In this document: positions 53,548-63,700 of the stretch, piece after piece
Layout of the letters: each line of letters starts with the position of its first letter
Position numbering within the stretch: position 1 is the first letter of the stretch
Source: JBCDGZ01 sp038750655
GTDB taxonomy: Bacteria; Bacteroidota; Bacteroidia; Chitinophagales; Saprospiraceae
DNA length: 64,000 nucleotides
Reading direction: 5' to 3'
NCBI GenBank assembly: GCA_038750655.1
Contig: JBCDGZ010000012.1
Location: 16,400 to 80,399 of the forward strand
Position numbers and translations under genes: made by a program
The notes under the pieces: model-generated
The model's database searches: none
Told to the model about the DNA's origin: nothing
Seen by the model: only the letters and a program-made list of their open reading frames with translations

Positions 53548-54456
53548 ATGGAAGAATTAATACAGATTACCAAGTACTTGCAAAATGAACTGGGACCGGA
53601 AGCTCGAAGGCGCTTCGAAACCCGGCTGGCCAGCGACGAAGACTTCGCCGCCAAAGTGGCCGAGGTCCGCAGTGACCTCAGCAGCCAGCAACTCCTCGAT
53701 TGGCTCGACGGCCTGCTGCCCGCCGACGAGGCCGACCAGCTAAGTAAACAGCTAGAAGTCGACCCCCAACTCCGCCAACAGCTACAGCAAGTCAAAGAAG
53801 CCCGCCTGCTGCTCTCCACCGCCCACCAAAACCGCATCCTCGAAGATGTCGAACAAATCGCCAGCCAGGAGGCTCCACCTCCAAGGCTCCAAAAGCCTCG
53901 CTTCCGCTGGCTGCAGGTCGCTGCCGTCCTGCTCCTGCTGCTCGCCCTGGGGGGCTACACCCTCTATCTGCCCACCCAGTATTCCAACCAAGCCCTCTAT
54001 GCCCAGTACATCGAATACTATCCCGGCCAAGGGGCCCTTATGACCAGCGGTGGCGAGCAGGGCCGCCCTGCGCCCCACCAGCAAGCCCTGAAACCATACG
54101 ATCAGGGCGACTACGAGCAGGCCCTTTCCTTGCTGCAACAGGTGCCTGCCAGCTCCCCTTATTATAATGATATCCAGTTCTACCTGGCCAATACTCATCT
54201 AGCACTCGGGCAAGCAGAGGCTGCGGTGACCATCCTGCAAGACTTGCTGCCGAAGGCGGCTGGCCTTGGATCGAAAAGCCGTATGCGTTGGTATCTGGCG
54301 CTGGCCCATTTGGGAGCAGGGCAGCTTGAGGAAGCCCTTGTGCATTTGGAGGATCTGCAGCAGCCGGAGGCCGATCGCTTCTACCAGCGCAAAGCCGAGG
54401 AATTACTCTCCAAGCTCAACAGTTCCTGGCGCAAGCTGCCGGGCATCCAACAGTAA
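53548..54456 (+). CDS. Anti-sigma-like membrane protein with TPR domain
   Basis: 302 residues from ATG 53548 (MEELIQITKYLQNELGPEAR). The cytoplasmic N-terminus (residues 1-115) includes two similar segments, RRFETRLASDEDFAAKVAEV and DEADQLSKQLEVDPQLRQQL, resembling anti-sigma zinc-less domains. A membrane helix at about 121-141 (WLQVAAVLLLLLALGGYTLY) leads to a periplasmic TPR part (ALKPYDQGDYEQALSLLQQV). The topology fits a transmembrane anti-sigma factor with a TPR sensor that may interact with the TPR-CHAT protease. Proteolytic release of the sigma factor by the CHAT protein is conceivable but unproven. Confidence 0.78.
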   Translation: MEELIQITKYLQNELGPEARRRFETRLASDEDFAAKVAEVRSDLSSQQLLDWLDGLLPADEADQLSKQLEVDPQLRQQLQQVKEARLLLSTAHQNRILEDVEQIASQEAPPPRLQKPRFRWLQVAAVLLLLLALGGYTLYLPTQYSNQALYAQYIEYYPGQGALMTSGGEQGRPAPHQQALKPYDQGDYEQALSLLQQVPASSPYYNDIQFYLANTHLALGQAEAAVTILQDLLPKAAGLGSKSRMRWYLALAHLGAGQLEEALVHLEDLQQPEADRFYQRKAEELLSKLNSSWRKLPGIQQ

Positions 54457-54464
54457 TCGAAGCC

Positions 54465-55316
54465 CTAAGCCTCCGTAGCTTGCTCCTGCCTTTGCGCCCG
54501 TTCCCGTATCCGAAAACCCTTCGGACTGACGCCGTAGGCACCCTTGAATTGCTTAGAAAAGTAGAAAGGATTGCAGAAACCCAGCTGGAAAGAGATTTGA
54601 GAAATGGTGTGGTTCCCATCGCGGAGTAGGGTAGCGGCGCGGTCCAGGCGAGTATGCATCAGGTATTCGATGGGGGTTTTACCGAAATACTTTTTGAACT
54701 CCTGAATGAGCTGCGACTGCCCCAGCCCGGCCACGACGCCGATGTCGGCCAGGCTGAGTTTTTGGCTGAAATGCTGACCGATGTAGGCACTAGCCTTTTG
54801 CATGCGGTCTGGAATGGGACTGATGCCGGGGATGTACAAGGCTCGGTTGAGGCTGCGTAGCCAGATAGTGAGAATGCACTCAACGATTTCTCTGTCGTAA
54901 TTGCTGAATAATTGCAGCTCTTCCCGAATTTGCAGTAGGTATTTGTCATTTAGCCGACTACTGGTCATCTTATAGGGCAGGCCCTCTCGTATCAGTCCCT
55001 TGTTCAATAGACTTTCGACGAATTTACCATCGCAATGCAGCCAGGAATAGCACCAGTTAACTTCCTCATTTCCAAAGAGATGTTTGCTGTTTGGAGGGAA
55101 GATGACAAAAGCATCTTTGGGGTAGGAATGCAGTGTTCCATCGTACCATACCTGGCACGGCGTGTGCAGATGTACAAAGAGGTAGTCGTTGGTCCCTTCT
55201 GCTCTATTAATCAAGCCTTTAGAAACATAATCGTAGAGTCCAATACCATTGATGACTGTTCTTTTCGCTCGCTCTTTAGGGTATTTTCTTTTCCAGAGGG
55301 TTGCATTCTCAATCAT
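54465..55316 (-). CDS. AraC-family transcriptional regulator
   Basis: 283 residues. An N-terminal cupin-like domain (YLFVHLHTPCQVWYDGTLHS; AFVIFPPNSKHLFGNEE; WCYSWLHCDG) resembles the arabinose-binding-type sensor of AraC regulators. The C-terminal 100 residues hold two HTHs: LSLADIGVVAGLGQSQLIQE and HTISQISFQLGFCNPFYFSK. It is divergent from susC across 330 bp and could regulate that locus; ligand unknown. Confidence 0.88.
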   Translation of the reverse strand: MIENATLWKRKYPKERAKRTVINGIGLYDYVSKGLINRAEGTNDYLFVHLHTPCQVWYDGTLHSYPKDAFVIFPPNSKHLFGNEEVNWCYSWLHCDGKFVESLLNKGLIREGLPYKMTSSRLNDKYLLQIREELQLFSNYDREIVECILTIWLRSLNRALYIPGISPIPDRMQKASAYIGQHFSQKLSLADIGVVAGLGQSQLIQEFKKYFGKTPIEYLMHTRLDRAATLLRDGNHTISQISFQLGFCNPFYFSKQFKGAYGVSPKGFRIRERAQRQEQATEA

Positions 55317-55644
55317 AAGATAACATATGTTTTTACGGATTTAGCATATGTCAAAGATAAGTACAATTGTGAACTTTGTGTAAATTGTACACCTATAAAA
55401 CCAATCTTTATTTTTTTATAAGCCTAGTAGGACATTTTCATTCTAAGAAAGAAAGGGTATTGCCTTATAATATTTTAATTCAGCATTCATAGATGGTTTT
55501 TTGTAGCGCACGTAAAGTTTACAGGTCGCCGCTGAATTAAAGTTGGCTTAACAAGACTCATCTTCAAGAAAAATTATATATGTTAGCAAGCAAATAATTG
55601 TAATCAACCGAATATGTAAAAATTTTTATTTCTTTACTTTAATT
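55317..55644. promoter_or_regulatory. Divergent AraC/SusC promoter region with an inverted repeat
   Basis: No gene is visible. An 8-bp perfect inverted repeat, GTACAATT (55361-55368) and AATTGTAC (55383-55390), has 14 bp between its arms. CATATG cores also occur at about 55324-55329 and 55345-55350. They are near the AraC gene start and fit operator use. No convincing -33/-7 pair for susC was found. Confidence 0.4.
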
Positions 55645-58600
55645 ATGCTAAGTATGAAACTTTTTAAATTTGACTACTTTATGAAGTGCTGTATAGTGCT
55701 TCTTCTCGCAGTAGGCATGAGCAGCTTTGCGTACGGGCAACGTACGGTTAGCGGTAACGTGACCGATGGCGAAACCAATGAGGCGCTCATCGGAGCTAAC
55801 GTCCTGATTAAGGGCTCTAGCACCGGTACGGTCACAGATATTGATGGGAACTATTCTGTCGATGTATCCGGTGATGACGCTGTATTGGTCTTCTCCTACA
55901 CTGGTTATACCAGTCAGGAGATTGTTGTTGGTACTCAATCTACCATCAACATCGTAATGAGCTCTGGTGAGCTTTTGGAAGAAGTCGTCGTGATTGGTTA
56001 TGGCTCTGTAAAGAAATCGGATGCGACTGGTGCCGTTGAGGTCATCAGCCCTAAGGATTTCAACCAGGGTTTCCAAACTTCTCCTGACCAGCTGATCCAA
56101 GGACGTTTAGCAGGTGTCCAGGTCACCAGTAGTTCTGGTGAGCCGGGTGCTGCTGCCAACATCCGTATTCGTGGTGCTTCCTCTATTCGTGCCAACAACA
56201 ACCCGCTTTTCGTATTGGACGGTATTCCTCTGGATGGTCGTGACATTAGCGCAGGTGCAGACATCGGTGCGGGTCGTCAGTCCGCCAGAAACCCACTGAG
56301 TTTCATCAATCCTAATGACATTGAATCTATCAGTGTATTGAAGGATGCCTCTGCTACTGCCATCTACGGTTCTCGTGGTTCTAATGGTGTAATCATTATC
56401 ACAACCAAGAAAGGAACTGTTGGTAAGCCTAAGGTAGAGTTATCCAGTACTGTTGGTTTTGCTACCATGCCTGATGGTCGTAAATACAACCTGTTGAATG
56501 CCAGTCAATTCGCTGAAGAAAACGGCAACCCTAATCTCAACTTTGGCGCTGACGTTGATGCTTTTGATGAAATCCTGAGAACGGGCTTGATTCAGAATCA
56601 TAACTTGACTTACGGCGGATCAACTGAAAGCGGTGGTCGCTACCGGATGTCTTTGGGTATTCAGGATCAAGAAGGTATCATCAAGGACTCAGAGCAGAAG
56701 ACTTACAATGCAACGATCAACATTACACAGAATTTATTCAAAGATCGCGTAACTATTGGTGGTAAATTGATCGCTAGTTTTGTACGTGACCAAGCAGCTG
56801 CCCTTTCTGATCAAGTAGGTGCGGAAGGAGATATGCTGATCTCTGCCCTGAGATGGAATCCTACTCGTCCATTTATGGAAGGAGGAGATTTCGTTCAGCC
56901 TAGTGATAACGAAAGAAGCCCTGCGGCTTTCTTGGAATACTACGATGATGCCACCCAAACGTCTAGAATCTTTGGTAACCTCTTTGCAGATGTTAAGATC
57001 ACAGACAATCTGAAATACCGCTTCAACTACGGTATCGACCGTTCTGAGTCTTCTCGTCGCGTTGCGATCTCCAGAGCTTTCAGAGCTAACTTTGCTGAAG
57101 GTAGTGGCGGTGTAGCTCAAATCGAAAACATCGAAGCTTACACTCAACTTTTCGAGCACACGCTTGATTACAATGCCAGTCTGACTGACAATGTTGGATT
57201 CAATGCTACTGTAGGTTATTCTTATCAGGAGTTCACGCGCCAGGGGAATACCCAGCGTGGTAACGGCTTTTTGATCGACGATCAAGCGCTTTACCTCAAT
57301 AACTTGAACTTTGCCAACAGCTTCCCACCAAACAACAACAGCTCCTTCTCTGATCCTGATGATGAATTGCAGTCTTTCTTCGGACGGGTGAATTTCGACA
57401 TCAACGATAGATACTTGGTTACTGCTACTGTTCGTGCGGATGGTTCTAGCCGTTTTGGTGAGGACAATCGCTATGGTGTCTTCCCTTCTGCTGCTGTAGC
57501 TTGGAAGATCAGCAATGAAGATTTTGCTCCTGAAGTATTTAACGATTTGAAACTGAGAGTAGGTTGGGGTATTACTGGTAACCAGGAATTCCCTTCCGGT
57601 TCTGCTCAAAACCAATTTAAGCCTCTTGATGATGGTTCAGGTATCCAGCAAGACATCGTTGGTAACCCGGACCTGCAGTGGGAGGAAACTACCCAGTTTA
57701 ACGTGGGTATTGACTTTGCTTTTGCCGACTATAAATTTACTGGTTCTTTGGATTACTTTACTAAGACGACTGAAGACCTGCTTTTCCGTCTTCGTGCAGC
57801 CCAGCAGGCACCAGACGTATTCGTTTGGAGAAACCTCGACGGGGTAACTGTAGATAATAGCGGGATAGAATTTAACATTAACACGTATTTAGTTGAAACA
57901 GCTGATTTCAATTGGGAATTTGGGTTGAATGCCAGCTACTACACGAATGAAATTAATAATGTATCCGGGACATTCCCCGCCGGTATCATTACAGGTGAGA
58001 TCAATGGACAAGGACTTTCTAATCAGCGTGCTCAGCTGTTGTTTGATGGTCAACCACTGTATTCCTTCTACCTTCCTGTGTTCACAGGATTCAACGCTGA
58101 GGGGATCGCACAGTATGAAGACTTGAACGGCGACGGTGAAAACACGGCGAGTGGTATCGTTCCTCCGGGCTTAGGTGATCGGACTTTTGTTGGCGATCCT
58201 AATCCTGACTTTACATTGGGTATCCGTACGGCTATTAACTACAAGAATTTTGACTTAAGCATGTTCTTCAATGGTGCCTTCGGCCACCAGGTATTTGATA
58301 ACACTGCCTTGGCCCTGTTCAGTAGAGCAGCCCTCGACGGTGGTGCTAACGTTGATGACCGCGTCTTGTCTTCTGCTCAAGCTGCTGGCGATTCTCCGAT
58401 TCCATCTACCATGTTCCTAGAAGATGCTGACTTTTTAAGATTGGCTAACCTCACAATTGGCTACAATGTTGATCTGGGAGAAAATGAATACCTCAGCTCA
58501 CTGCGTTTCTTTGTGACTGGCCAGAACCTGTTTGTCCTAACGGGATATAATGGATTTGATCCAGAAGTAAACAAAAACAAGAATATTGACGATGTGCCGT

Positions 58601-58671
58601 CATTTGGCATAGATTACGCAACCTATCCGAGAGCGAGAGTGTTTACATTTGGAGTAAATGCAGTATTTTAA
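55645..58671 (+). CDS. SusC/RagA-family TonB-dependent outer-membrane transporter
   Basis: 1008 residues. Starts at 55654 or 55681 are also possible; the signal peptide is CCIVLLLAVGMSSFAYGQ. A carboxypeptidase-D-regulatory-like domain follows (TVSGNVTDGETNEALIGANV, SSTGTVTDIDGNYSV), then the TonB-box/plug region (EEVVVIGYGSVKKSDATGAV; IRIRGASSIRANNNPLFVLD; YGSRGSNGVIIITTKKG) and a 22-strand-type barrel ending YPRARVFTFGVNAVF. Length is typical. It is followed by SusD after 21 bp. SusC/D pairs import large glycans or peptides; the substrate is not indicated by neighbours, which include no glycoside hydrolase in the window. Confidence 0.95.
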   Translation: MLSMKLFKFDYFMKCCIVLLLAVGMSSFAYGQRTVSGNVTDGETNEALIGANVLIKGSSTGTVTDIDGNYSVDVSGDDAVLVFSYTGYTSQEIVVGTQSTINIVMSSGELLEEVVVIGYGSVKKSDATGAVEVISPKDFNQGFQTSPDQLIQGRLAGVQVTSSSGEPGAAANIRIRGASSIRANNNPLFVLDGIPLDGRDISAGADIGAGRQSARNPLSFINPNDIESISVLKDASATAIYGSRGSNGVIIITTKKGTVGKPKVELSSTVGFATMPDGRKYNLLNASQFAEENGNPNLNFGADVDAFDEILRTGLIQNHNLTYGGSTESGGRYRMSLGIQDQEGIIKDSEQKTYNATINITQNLFKDRVTIGGKLIASFVRDQAAALSDQVGAEGDMLISALRWNPTRPFMEGGDFVQPSDNERSPAAFLEYYDDATQTSRIFGNLFADVKITDNLKYRFNYGIDRSESSRRVAISRAFRANFAEGSGGVAQIENIEAYTQLFEHTLDYNASLTDNVGFNATVGYSYQEFTRQGNTQRGNGFLIDDQALYLNNLNFANSFPPNNNSSFSDPDDELQSFFGRVNFDINDRYLVTATVRADGSSRFGEDNRYGVFPSAAVAWKISNEDFAPEVFNDLKLRVGWGITGNQEFPSGSAQNQFKPLDDGSGIQQDIVGNPDLQWEETTQFNVGIDFAFADYKFTGSLDYFTKTTEDLLFRLRAAQQAPDVFVWRNLDGVTVDNSGIEFNINTYLVETADFNWEFGLNASYYTNEINNVSGTFPAGIITGEINGQGLSNQRAQLLFDGQPLYSFYLPVFTGFNAEGIAQYEDLNGDGENTASGIVPPGLGDRTFVGDPNPDFTLGIRTAINYKNFDLSMFFNGAFGHQVFDNTALALFSRAALDGGANVDDRVLSSAQAAGDSPIPSTMFLEDADFLRLANLTIGYNVDLGENEYLSSLRFFVTGQNLFVLTGYNGFDPEVNKNKNIDDVPSFGIDYATYPRARVFTFGVNAVF

Positions 58672-58692
58672 TTAATCATTAAATGCTTAGTC

Positions 58693-60243
58693 ATGAAAAA
58701 AATATCTATATCTTTTATTTTACTATGCCTGATTGCAGGTTTCTTCCAAAGTTGTACTGACCTGGAAGAACAACTCAACGACGGTGTTCCTACCTTAGAT
58801 GCTAACGCCGACGTTGCTCAGCTGCTGGCAGGTGCCTATGGTAACCTCAGAGACTTACAGAGTCAGGAGCACATTATCTTTGTGGCCAACCACACCACTG
58901 ACGAGATGGCTGGCCCTACTAGAGGACGGGACTGGGATGATGCCGGTATCTGGCGGGTATTGCACCGCCACTCCTGGACGCCTAGCCACCAGTTTATTGA
59001 AGAAGGTTGGAGAACCTTGAACAGAAATGGTTTCAACGCTCAGCAAGTGCTTTGCAATGGAGCTACTGGACAGGTTGCTGCCGAAGCTACTTTCCTGCGG
59101 GTCTTCGCCGACTACATGACGCTTGACCTCTTCGGTAAAGTGCCACGTCGTGCTTGTAACGAAAACCTATTGAATCCTCCTAGCCAACTATTGACACGCG
59201 AGAATGGCGTAGAATTATTCATCAGCGAGTTGGAAGCTGTTTTCAACGATCTGCCTACTAGTAGCACTTCTGCTGCTACCGCTACCCAGGATGCGGCCAG
59301 AGTACTCTTGGCTAAATTGTACCTCAACAGAGCAGTTCACGCTGCTACTGGTGCTGATGGTGCTCCTCAAGCAGGTCCTTACACCTTCGATGCTGCTGAT
59401 ATGAACAAGGTTGTCGAACTTTGTGACGAAATTATTGGCAGTGGTAGTTACGCGCTTGATGATAACTACTTCGATAACTTCATTCCTGAGAATACTTCTG
59501 AATCTAGCGAGCTGATTTTCGTATCTGAAAATTCAAGCGGCGGTGCTTCTGGTAACGTTCGTTCTCGTTGGTTCTGCTCAACTCACTACAACCAAAACCC
59601 AAGTGGTTGGAATGGTTTCGTCGCATTGAGCGATCTCTACGACAAGTTCGAAGAAACAGACGTACGTAGAGGCCAAGACCTCGACTATATTGGTGATAAT
59701 GGTAGTGGGCTGAGAGCTGGATTCCTGATTGGACAGCAATTCGCTTCTGATGGCACCCCCCTCGAAGATCGTCAAGGAGGACCACTGAACTTCACTAGCG
59801 ATTTCAACTTGTTCCAGACAGGTGATCAGCTGGAAGTAACTGGTATCCGTTGTGTCAAGTACCCACCAGATTTCACTACTCCTGGTGACAACTCTGATAA
59901 TGACTTCATCTTCTTCCGTTATGCTGACATTCTGCTGATGAAAGCTGAGGCCATCCTCCGTGGTGGTAGCTCTCCTGATCGTCCAGAAGATCTCGTTAAC
60001 AGCATCAGAACTATCCGTGGAGCGTCTACCTTCGGTAGCGTTGATCTGCAAACTGTTTTGGATGAGCGTAGTAGAGAACTCTACTGGGAATGCTGGAGAA
60101 GAAACGATCAGATTCGTTTCAATACCTATCTCGGTACATGGCAAGAGAAGCCTAATCCTTCTGATCCTTCACGCTTGTTGTTCCCAATCCCTGCTGAAGC
60201 TATTGCGACTAATCCCAATCTTCCGCAGAACCCAGGGTACTAA
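58693..60243 (+). CDS. SusD/RagB-family surface lipoprotein
   Basis: 516 residues. Lipoprotein signal MKKISISFILLCLIAGFFQS with Cys21. The SusD fold has conserved features: NDGVPTLDANADVAQLLAGA, EATFLRVFADYMTLDLFGKV and a C-terminal LDERSRELYWECWRRNDQIR F, typical of RagB/SusD, then PIPAEAIATNPNLPQNPGY. It caps the SusC barrel and binds substrate at the surface. A terminator follows. Confidence 0.95.
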   Translation: MKKISISFILLCLIAGFFQSCTDLEEQLNDGVPTLDANADVAQLLAGAYGNLRDLQSQEHIIFVANHTTDEMAGPTRGRDWDDAGIWRVLHRHSWTPSHQFIEEGWRTLNRNGFNAQQVLCNGATGQVAAEATFLRVFADYMTLDLFGKVPRRACNENLLNPPSQLLTRENGVELFISELEAVFNDLPTSSTSAATATQDAARVLLAKLYLNRAVHAATGADGAPQAGPYTFDAADMNKVVELCDEIIGSGSYALDDNYFDNFIPENTSESSELIFVSENSSGGASGNVRSRWFCSTHYNQNPSGWNGFVALSDLYDKFEETDVRRGQDLDYIGDNGSGLRAGFLIGQQFASDGTPLEDRQGGPLNFTSDFNLFQTGDQLEVTGIRCVKYPPDFTTPGDNSDNDFIFFRYADILLMKAEAILRGGSSPDRPEDLVNSIRTIRGASTFGSVDLQTVLDERSRELYWECWRRNDQIRFNTYLGTWQEKPNPSDPSRLLFPIPAEAIATNPNLPQNPGY

Positions 60244-60273
60244 TTTGATCTATTCTAAAATATAGAAAAGGAA

Positions 60274-60309
60274 AGGCCACTTTAATCTTGAAGTGGCCTC
60301 TCTTTTTTT
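60274..60309 (+). terminator. Intrinsic terminator after susD
   Basis: Arms AGGCCACTT (60274-60282) and AAGTGGCCT (60291-60299), loop of 8, then CTCTTTTTTT. Confidence 0.85.
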
Positions 60310-60374
60310 AAAGTTCTTCGTAAATTTGCCATCCCGGGGCGAATCGTTGGACTAATCGCTTAGTTATTAAACAA

Positions 60375-63300
60375 ATGTACCAAAAGAGAAACTTCATCTT
60401 TTTGCTGCTGACCCTCGTCCTGTCCTGTGGTCAGCCGTCTGAGAAAACGGACGAAAAAGGCTATCCTTTTCAGCTGCTGACGGCCGAGCAAACCGGCATT
60501 CAATTCACCAATTCCATAGAGAATACCAAAGAATTCAATATCTTCCGCTACCGCAATTTCTACAACGGTGGAGGAGTGGGTATTGGAGACATCAACAACG
60601 ACGGCCTGCCGGATGTCTACTTTACCGCCAATATGGGAGACAATAAGTTGTACCTCAATAAAGGCAATTTTCAATTCGAAGACATCACTGAAAAAGCAGG
60701 GGTAGCCAGCAGCGGGAAATGGAGTACCGGTGTGACAATGGTGGACATTAACGCCGATGGCCTACTCGATATTTATGTCTGCAACGCCGGCTTCCGAGAT
60801 GGGGTCGATCAGCGCAATAACTTTTTCATCAATAATGGCGATCTCACTTTCACCGATAAAGCGGCAGAGTATGGATTGGATGAAAATGGCTACACCACCC
60901 ATACCGCCTTCATGGACTACGACTTGGATGGCGATCTCGATGTCTACATCCTCAACAACAGCTTCATGCCCGTCAATACCCTCAACTACAGCAATAAGCG
61001 AGAGCTGCCCGCAGAGGACTGGCCGGTGAAGGACTTTCTCAAAGGGGGAGGGGATAAGCTCTATCGTAATGATGACGGTAAATTTGTCGACGTCACTCAG
61101 GAAAGTGGTTTGTACAGCAGCCTTATTGGTTTTGGGCTGGGCATTACTGTCGGTGATGTGAATGGCGATCAATGGCCAGATTTCTACGTCTCCAACGACT
61201 TCTTTGAGCGGGATTACTTATACATCAATCAAAAAGATGGCACCTTTAAAGAGGAAATCAAAGATTGGATTCAGCACCTCAGTATGTTCTCTATGGGAGC
61301 AGATATGGCCGACATCAACAACGATGGCTTACCCGAAATCTTTGTAACCGATATGCTGCCAGATGATGATCAGCGACTAAAAAATACCACCACCTTCGAT
61401 TCCTACAATCTTCACGAACTCAAGTTGCAGCGCGATTTTTACTACCAGTTTATGCAGAATACCCTGCAACTGAACAGCAAAGACAACTTCAAAGAAATCG
61501 GTTTCTTTAGCGGCGTCTCGTCCAGCGATTGGAGCTGGGGTGCTCTGATGTTTGATGTCGACAATGATGGTTACCGCGATATTTATGTCTGCAATGGCAT
61601 CTATCAGGATGTAACTAATCAGGACTTTATCGACTTTTTTGCCAATGAAGTCATTCAGAAAATGGTGGTCAGTGGCAAAAAGGAGGAAGTCAACGAGGTC
61701 ATTAAAAAAATGCCCTCCACACCGCTCAAGAACAAGCTCTTTATGAATCAGGGCAACCTGCGGTTCGAAGATACGGGCACGACGGCCAAGGCCAACCAGC
61801 CCTCCTTCTCCAACGGCGCGGCCTACGCCGACCTGGACAATGACGGCGATCTCGACCTCATCGTCAATAACCTCAACCAAGCGGCCTTCGTCCTGCAAAA
61901 TACCCAGGCTCTCACAGACAGCAGCGCCTACATCAAGTTCCGCCTCCAACAAGAGGGCTTGAACCGCAATGCCATCGGGGCCAAAATTTCGGTCTACGCC
62001 GGCGGCGAAGTCCTGAGCACCGAGCTGATCCCCAGCCGGGGCTTTCAGTCCAGCATCGAATATGTGCAAACCATCGGACTGGGCGCGCGCAGTGTCGACT
62101 CCGTACGCATTCTCTGGCCCGATCAGCAACAAAGCCTGCTAACCGGGCTGGCCAAAAATACTTTGCATACCATCAAAAAAGAGGAGCAAAGCAGTACTCC
62201 GAGCACACCCGCCGGGCCTACCACCACCCAAGCCCTCCTCCGCACCGTCGCCGCTAGCTTCGACAAACACCAAGAGGACGACTTCATCGAATTCTACGCC
62301 GAAGGCATGACCTTCAAGAAACGCTCTACCGAGGGGCCTTGCCTCGCCGTGGGCGATCTCAACGGCGATGGCCTGGAGGATGTCTTCATCGGTGGAGCAG
62401 CCGGGCAGGTGGGGAAGATTTATTTGCAGACTCCACAGGGGCTGGAAGGGCAAGCCAGCAGCGGGCTGGAAGCTGAGGCCGATTTCGAAGATACAGCGGC
62501 GGCGCTGGCCGACCTAGACGGCGATGGCGACCTCGATCTCATCGTCGGCTCTGGTGGCAACCACAGCCAATTGGGGGCCAGGGTTATGCACGATCGGGTG
62601 TACATCAACGATGGCCAAGGCCAGTTTAGCCACAAGACCACCGCCTTTTCGCGCAATGGCCTCAACACCTCCTGCATTCTTCCCCTAGACTATGATGCCG
62701 ATGGCGATCTGGACCTCTTTGTCTTCAGCAACGCCGTCCCCGGTGTCTACGGGATCAATTCCAAAAATTACCTCTACCAAAATGATGGTCAGGCCAATTT
62801 CAAAGATGTGATCCAGCAGCAGGCGCCCGCCTTGGAGAAAAATGGCTTGGTTACCGATGCGATCTATGTGCCCTTAGAGCAGGGAGCAGCCCCCTCGCTG
62901 GTGGTCGTCGGAGAGTGGATGGGCGTAGGTGTTTACCAGTTCCAGGATGGCCTGCTGCAACAGCAGACGGAAAGCCTGGAAGGCTACCAGGGCTGGTGGG
63001 AATCCGTGGAGGCGGCCGACATGGACCAGGACGGCGACCTGGATTTGGTGCTGGGCAACGCAGGGCTTAATTTTTATTTGGCCAAAGAAACCCATTTGCC
63101 CATTAAATTGTGGTTAGCCGATTTTGATAAAAATGGTAATGTCGAAAAGATCCTGACCCGTCGCATCGATAATAAAGACGTTCCGGTATTGCTGAAAAGA
63201 GAACTGACCGATCAACTGGTGAGCCTCAAAAAGCAAAACCTCAAGCATAAGGATTACGCTCAGAAAGGCATTCGGGAGCTGTTGGATAAGGAACAATTGT

Positions 63301-63698
63301 CGAGGGCAGTCGTTAAGGAGGCAGCCTATTTTTCTTCGGCCGTCGCCTGGAACGAAGGGGAAGGAGCCTTTGAAATGGAGGCCCTGCCATCCGAGGCCCA
63401 GCTTTCCTGTGCCAACGATCTGCTGTTGCACGATTTCAATGACGACCAAGTTCCCGACATCCTTATTGGCAATAACAACTTCGGATTCACCCCGCAGTTT
63501 TCCCGCATCGACGCTGGCCGCAGCCAGCTCATCTGGAATCGACCCAATCGAAATTTTGAGGTCGCCAAGAGCCAGGAAAGTGGCCTCGACATCCGCAGTC
63601 AGGTACAGCAAGTCGAAAAAATCAACATAGAAGGACAAGTCTGCTTCGTATTCGGTATCAACAATGACCAACCCCAACTCCTTTGTTTAACGCAATAA
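60375..63698 (+). CDS. CRTAC1-like FG-GAP/VCBS repeat lipoprotein with ASPIC/UnbV domain
   Basis: 1107 residues. Lipobox LVLSC with Cys18. Residues 40-490 carry FG-GAP/VCBS repeats with calcium-binding DxDxDG-like loops: GIGDINNDGLPDVYFTANMG, VDINADGLLDIYVCN, MDYDLDGDLDVYILNN, ADLDNDGDLDLIVNNLN. An ASPIC/UnbV domain follows (RNAIGAKISVYAGGEVLSTE, SVDSVRILWPD near residues 540-600), then a second repeat block (GDLNGDGLEDVFIGG, ADLDGDGDLDLIVGSGGN). It is a beta-propeller surface lipoprotein. It begins after the susD terminator, so it may have its own promoter. A related gene follows after two bases. Such proteins often accompany SusC/D loci in Bacteroidota. Confidence 0.9.
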   Translation: MYQKRNFIFLLLTLVLSCGQPSEKTDEKGYPFQLLTAEQTGIQFTNSIENTKEFNIFRYRNFYNGGGVGIGDINNDGLPDVYFTANMGDNKLYLNKGNFQFEDITEKAGVASSGKWSTGVTMVDINADGLLDIYVCNAGFRDGVDQRNNFFINNGDLTFTDKAAEYGLDENGYTTHTAFMDYDLDGDLDVYILNNSFMPVNTLNYSNKRELPAEDWPVKDFLKGGGDKLYRNDDGKFVDVTQESGLYSSLIGFGLGITVGDVNGDQWPDFYVSNDFFERDYLYINQKDGTFKEEIKDWIQHLSMFSMGADMADINNDGLPEIFVTDMLPDDDQRLKNTTTFDSYNLHELKLQRDFYYQFMQNTLQLNSKDNFKEIGFFSGVSSSDWSWGALMFDVDNDGYRDIYVCNGIYQDVTNQDFIDFFANEVIQKMVVSGKKEEVNEVIKKMPSTPLKNKLFMNQGNLRFEDTGTTAKANQPSFSNGAAYADLDNDGDLDLIVNNLNQAAFVLQNTQALTDSSAYIKFRLQQEGLNRNAIGAKISVYAGGEVLSTELIPSRGFQSSIEYVQTIGLGARSVDSVRILWPDQQQSLLTGLAKNTLHTIKKEEQSSTPSTPAGPTTTQALLRTVAASFDKHQEDDFIEFYAEGMTFKKRSTEGPCLAVGDLNGDGLEDVFIGGAAGQVGKIYLQTPQGLEGQASSGLEAEADFEDTAAALADLDGDGDLDLIVGSGGNHSQLGARVMHDRVYINDGQGQFSHKTTAFSRNGLNTSCILPLDYDADGDLDLFVFSNAVPGVYGINSKNYLYQNDGQANFKDVIQQQAPALEKNGLVTDAIYVPLEQGAAPSLVVVGEWMGVGVYQFQDGLLQQQTESLEGYQGWWESVEAADMDQDGDLDLVLGNAGLNFYLAKETHLPIKLWLADFDKNGNVEKILTRRIDNKDVPVLLKRELTDQLVSLKKQNLKHKDYAQKGIRELLDKEQLSRAVVKEAAYFSSAVAWNEGEGAFEMEALPSEAQLSCANDLLLHDFNDDQVPDILIGNNNFGFTPQFSRIDAGRSQLIWNRPNRNFEVAKSQESGLDIRSQVQQVEKINIEGQVCFVFGINNDQPQLLCLTQ

Positions 63699-63700
63699 CG

